Below are positions 62,368 through 64,000 of a stretch of 64,000 nt of DNA, piece after piece. Position 1 is the stretch's first letter. Every line of letters starts with the position of its first letter. The position numbers were made by a program, and so were the translations under genes. The DNA is from Geminicoccus roseus DSM 18922 (GTDB taxonomy: Bacteria > Pseudomonadota > Alphaproteobacteria > Geminicoccales > Geminicoccaceae): the NCBI RefSeq assembly GCF_000427665.1, contig NZ_KE386572.1, positions 744,001 through 808,000 of the forward strand, in the 5' to 3' direction. Below the pieces are notes generated by a model. The model was not told where the DNA came from. It saw only the letters and a list, made by a program, of their open reading frames with translations, and did no database searches.

Positions 62368-63605
62368 CGTGCCAACAGCCAGCGCAGGAGCGACGAGCGG
62401 CCGCCCGCCTCGGCGCGCACGCCGAAGATCTCCTGGGTGATGGGGGCCAGCGCCTTGCGGAGAGGGGCGCTGCCGGCCCCGGCGGACTGGCCGAGATTGG
62501 CCGCCCGGGGCAGGTGGCGCGGCAGGTCGGGGATGACCACGTCCGGCCGCCGCCCCAGGCCTTCGATGATCAGCGGCAGCTTCAGCCCGCCTGGCATGCT
62601 CGCGCGGTTGAGCACCAGGATCGGCTGGCTGCTGGAGGACATCGAGGTCATCATCCGGCGAGTGGCCTCGGCGTCGCGGATGCCGGCCAGGTCGGGTCCA
62701 AACACCACGATCGAGTGGCGCGCTTCCGCCAGCACCTGCCGCTCCCACGACGATGGCGGCATCGGCAGGTCGACCACGATCTGGCTGAAGCGCTGGCGCA
62801 GGAGCTCCAGGAGCTGCGATACCGCCTCGGGCGAGGGATCGATCTGGGCCTCGAACGGCTCTTCCGCGGCGATCAGGCGGAGCCGTCCCTGGATGGTCAC
62901 CGCCATCCGGTCGAGAAACAGAGCATCGGCCCGGTCCGGCTCCTCCAGCGCCACCCGCAGGCCGTTGCTGACCCTGGCGCCCAGCATCATCGCCGCGGTC
63001 CCGCCGCGCAGGTGCAGGTCCAAGAGCGCGATATGACCCTTGGTCGCCTCCAGCTGCAGCGCGAGATTGACCGCGATCGTGGTCGCCCCGACCCCGCCGC
63101 GGGCGCCGCACACCGCGATGACCTGACCACCCCGCTGCACCGGCTTGGCGCCGGAGGGAATCACCAGCGGTCCGAACAGGGAGGCGACGTTGCCGCGCGT
63201 CAGCGGCTTGAAGATATACTCGGCGACGCCCAGCTCGCGGGTGAGCTCGCGATAGAAGCTCACCTCCGACCGCTCGCCCACCACCAGCACCCGCACATCC
63301 GGGGTGCAGACCGCCGCCAGCTCGTTGAGCGCATGGATCGGGTCGTCGATCCCGGAGATGTCCACCAGCAGGATGCGCGGGGTCGGCTCGCTTACCAGGG
63401 AACGGGTGGCCGTGCGCACGTTGCCGCGCCGGATCTGGGCGCCCGCCATCATGTCGGCCAAGCCCGCCTGGACCGCGGCCTCGCTCTCGTCATCGGCCAA
63501 GAACGCCAGCAGCGCCGCCCGCTCGGCATCGCCCGGGGCAGTGCTGCTGGCGCGGGCCGGCACCGGAGCGGCGGCAGAACCAGGGGGGGCAACATGGCTG
63601 GTCAT
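62364..63605 (-). CDS. cpaE: Tad pilus localisation protein TadZ/CpaE
   Basis: A 413-residue protein with an N-terminal receiver-like domain (ILLVDISGIDDPIHALNEL) without clear phosphoacceptor set, and a C-terminal MinD/ParA-type ATPase. The ATPase P-loop reads VCGARGGVGATTIAVNLA: Ala stands where the Walker A lysine of KGGVGKTT would be, as in many CpaE proteins. It marks the pilus assembly site. ATG at 63605 lies ten bases after the upstream small lipoprotein gene. Confidence 0.9.
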   Translation of the reverse strand: MTSHVAPPGSAAAPVPARASSTAPGDAERAALLAFLADDESEAAVQAGLADMMAGAQIRRGNVRTATRSLVSEPTPRILLVDISGIDDPIHALNELAAVCTPDVRVLVVGERSEVSFYRELTRELGVAEYIFKPLTRGNVASLFGPLVIPSGAKPVQRGGQVIAVCGARGGVGATTIAVNLALQLEATKGHIALLDLHLRGGTAAMMLGARVSNGLRVALEEPDRADALFLDRMAVTIQGRLRLIAAEEPFEAQIDPSPEAVSQLLELLRQRFSQIVVDLPMPPSSWERQVLAEARHSIVVFGPDLAGIRDAEATRRMMTSMSSSSQPILVLNRASMPGGLKLPLIIEGLGRRPDVVIPDLPRHLPRAANLGQSAGAGSAPLRKALAPITQEIFGVRAEAGGRSSLLRWLLAR

Positions 63606-63615
63606 GGGCCCAGCC

Positions 63616-63879
63616 TCACTCGCCGGAAAGCTTGGTGAAGGACTCGGCCAGCGGATAACGCTCGCCTGCCAGCAGGCGATCCACGGCATCGGCCGCGGCA
63701 GGACCGGATGAGTCGCCAGCGCCTATTCCCATCCGCGCATGGTCCGGCTCGACCAGCATCGCCAGCAGGTTGGCCTGGTTGACCCCGGTGGCGCGCAGCG
63801 TGCCCGGCCGGGCGAACGGATCGGTGTCGCAGGCGGTCAGGCCCAGCGGCAGAGCGAGGATCAGGATCGTGCGGCGCAT
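63616..63879 (-). CDS. Small CpaD-like lipoprotein of the tad locus
   Basis: An 87-residue protein with signal peptide and lipobox (ILALPLGLTACDTD). The mature part, VNQANLLAMLVEPDHARMGIGAGDSSGPAAADAVDRLLAGE, recalls the C-terminal end of CpaD/TadD-type pilus lipoproteins (N-x-A/Q-N-L-x-A-M...), but the protein is less than half the usual CpaD length. It lies between the secretin and cpaE, where cpaD normally sits. A reduced CpaD is the favoured reading. Confidence 0.72.
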   Translation of the reverse strand: MRRTILILALPLGLTACDTDPFARPGTLRATGVNQANLLAMLVEPDHARMGIGAGDSSGPAAADAVDRLLAGERYPLAESFTKLSGE

Positions 63880-63886
63880 GGATCGA

Positions 63887-64000
63887 TCACTCCACGATGA
63901 AGCCGGCGTCGAACGGTTCCGGACCGACCGGATCCGGGACCTGCCCGCGCGCGGCCTGCCGGTGCAGCAGGATCCTTTCCAGATCGGTGGCGGGCCGGAA
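63887..64000 (-). CDS. C-terminus of Tad pilus secretin CpaC/RcpA (cut by window edge)
   Basis: Thirty-seven residues run in from the right edge to a TGA seven bases before the small lipoprotein gene: a DLERILLHR-type helix, then QVPDPVGPEPFDAGFIVE. This fits the carboxyl end of outer-membrane secretins of Flp pili, and the place in the locus agrees. Too short for a firm call on sequence alone. Confidence 0.6.
   Translation of the reverse strand, partial: FRPATDLERILLHRQAARGQVPDPVGPEPFDAGFIVE

Overview
This is about 64 kb of a high-GC, gene-dense bacterial chromosome. The gene families point to an alphaproteobacterium, probably Rhodospirillales-like: a Caulobacter-type Tad/Cpa pilus locus, a Che3/Wsp-type chemosensory operon whose gene content matches the che3 cluster of Rhodospirillum centenum, long-Q-loop cytochrome bd with CydX and CydDC, and FCD-type GntR regulators. 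No rRNA, tRNA, CRISPR array, intact insertion sequence or phage gene was recognised. The taxonomic placement is inference from gene content.

Layout. (1) 1-14262 is an exopolysaccharide locus. It holds a WecG/TagA-GT2 fusion cut by the window edge, a phosphoglycosyl transferase that primes the lipid carrier, a BY-kinase/Wzz co-polymerase, a flippase, two GT-B glycosyltransferases and a Wzy/WaaL-like protein. After an 880-base gene-free gap come an aldo/keto reductase and a GMC oxidoreductase. (2) 14745-31961 is a metabolic region: an SDR plus hydroxyacyl-CoA dehydrogenase pair, a secreted protein, an alpha/beta hydrolase, a uronate-dehydrogenase-like SDR, a LysR/DoxX/ring-cleaving dioxygenase/esterase group resembling the Bacillus mhq quinone-detoxification genes, an RTX/VCBS protein with a 108-bp higher-order repeat, a GloA/MIP18/amidohydrolase operon, a GlcD-like oxidase with its FCD regulator, an atypical SDR, and an HxlR-SCP2 regulator. 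(3) 32110-41484 is a tautomerase followed by a microaerobic respiration block: cydABX-hemN diverges from cydDC across a perfect FNR box, and an FNR-type regulator lies just downstream. (4) 41212-45103 holds a small HTH protein, a SulP transporter and a GH15 hydrolase. (5) 45295-55360 is a seven-gene chemosensory operon (cheW-cheR/TPR-cheW-mcp-cheA/REC-cheB-hybrid kinase). (6) 55604-58141 is an FCD regulator with two palindromic operators facing an enolase-superfamily sugar-acid enzyme. (7) 58331-64000 is part of a tad/cpa pilus operon.

Several parts appear to work together. The polysaccharide genes cover priming, extension, flipping, polymerisation and length control. The cyd block looks self-contained, since the regulator carries the E-x-x-S-R recognition residues expected to read the box between cydA and cydD. 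The chemosensory operon ends in a hybrid kinase where Wsp systems place a diguanylate cyclase; together with polysaccharide and Tad pili this suggests a surface-attachment or developmental lifestyle, which is inference.

All start sites were chosen by reading ribosome-binding sites and overlaps by eye. Many neighbours overlap by 1-4 bases (ATGA, GTGA, TTGA, TGATG), which fixes several starts.
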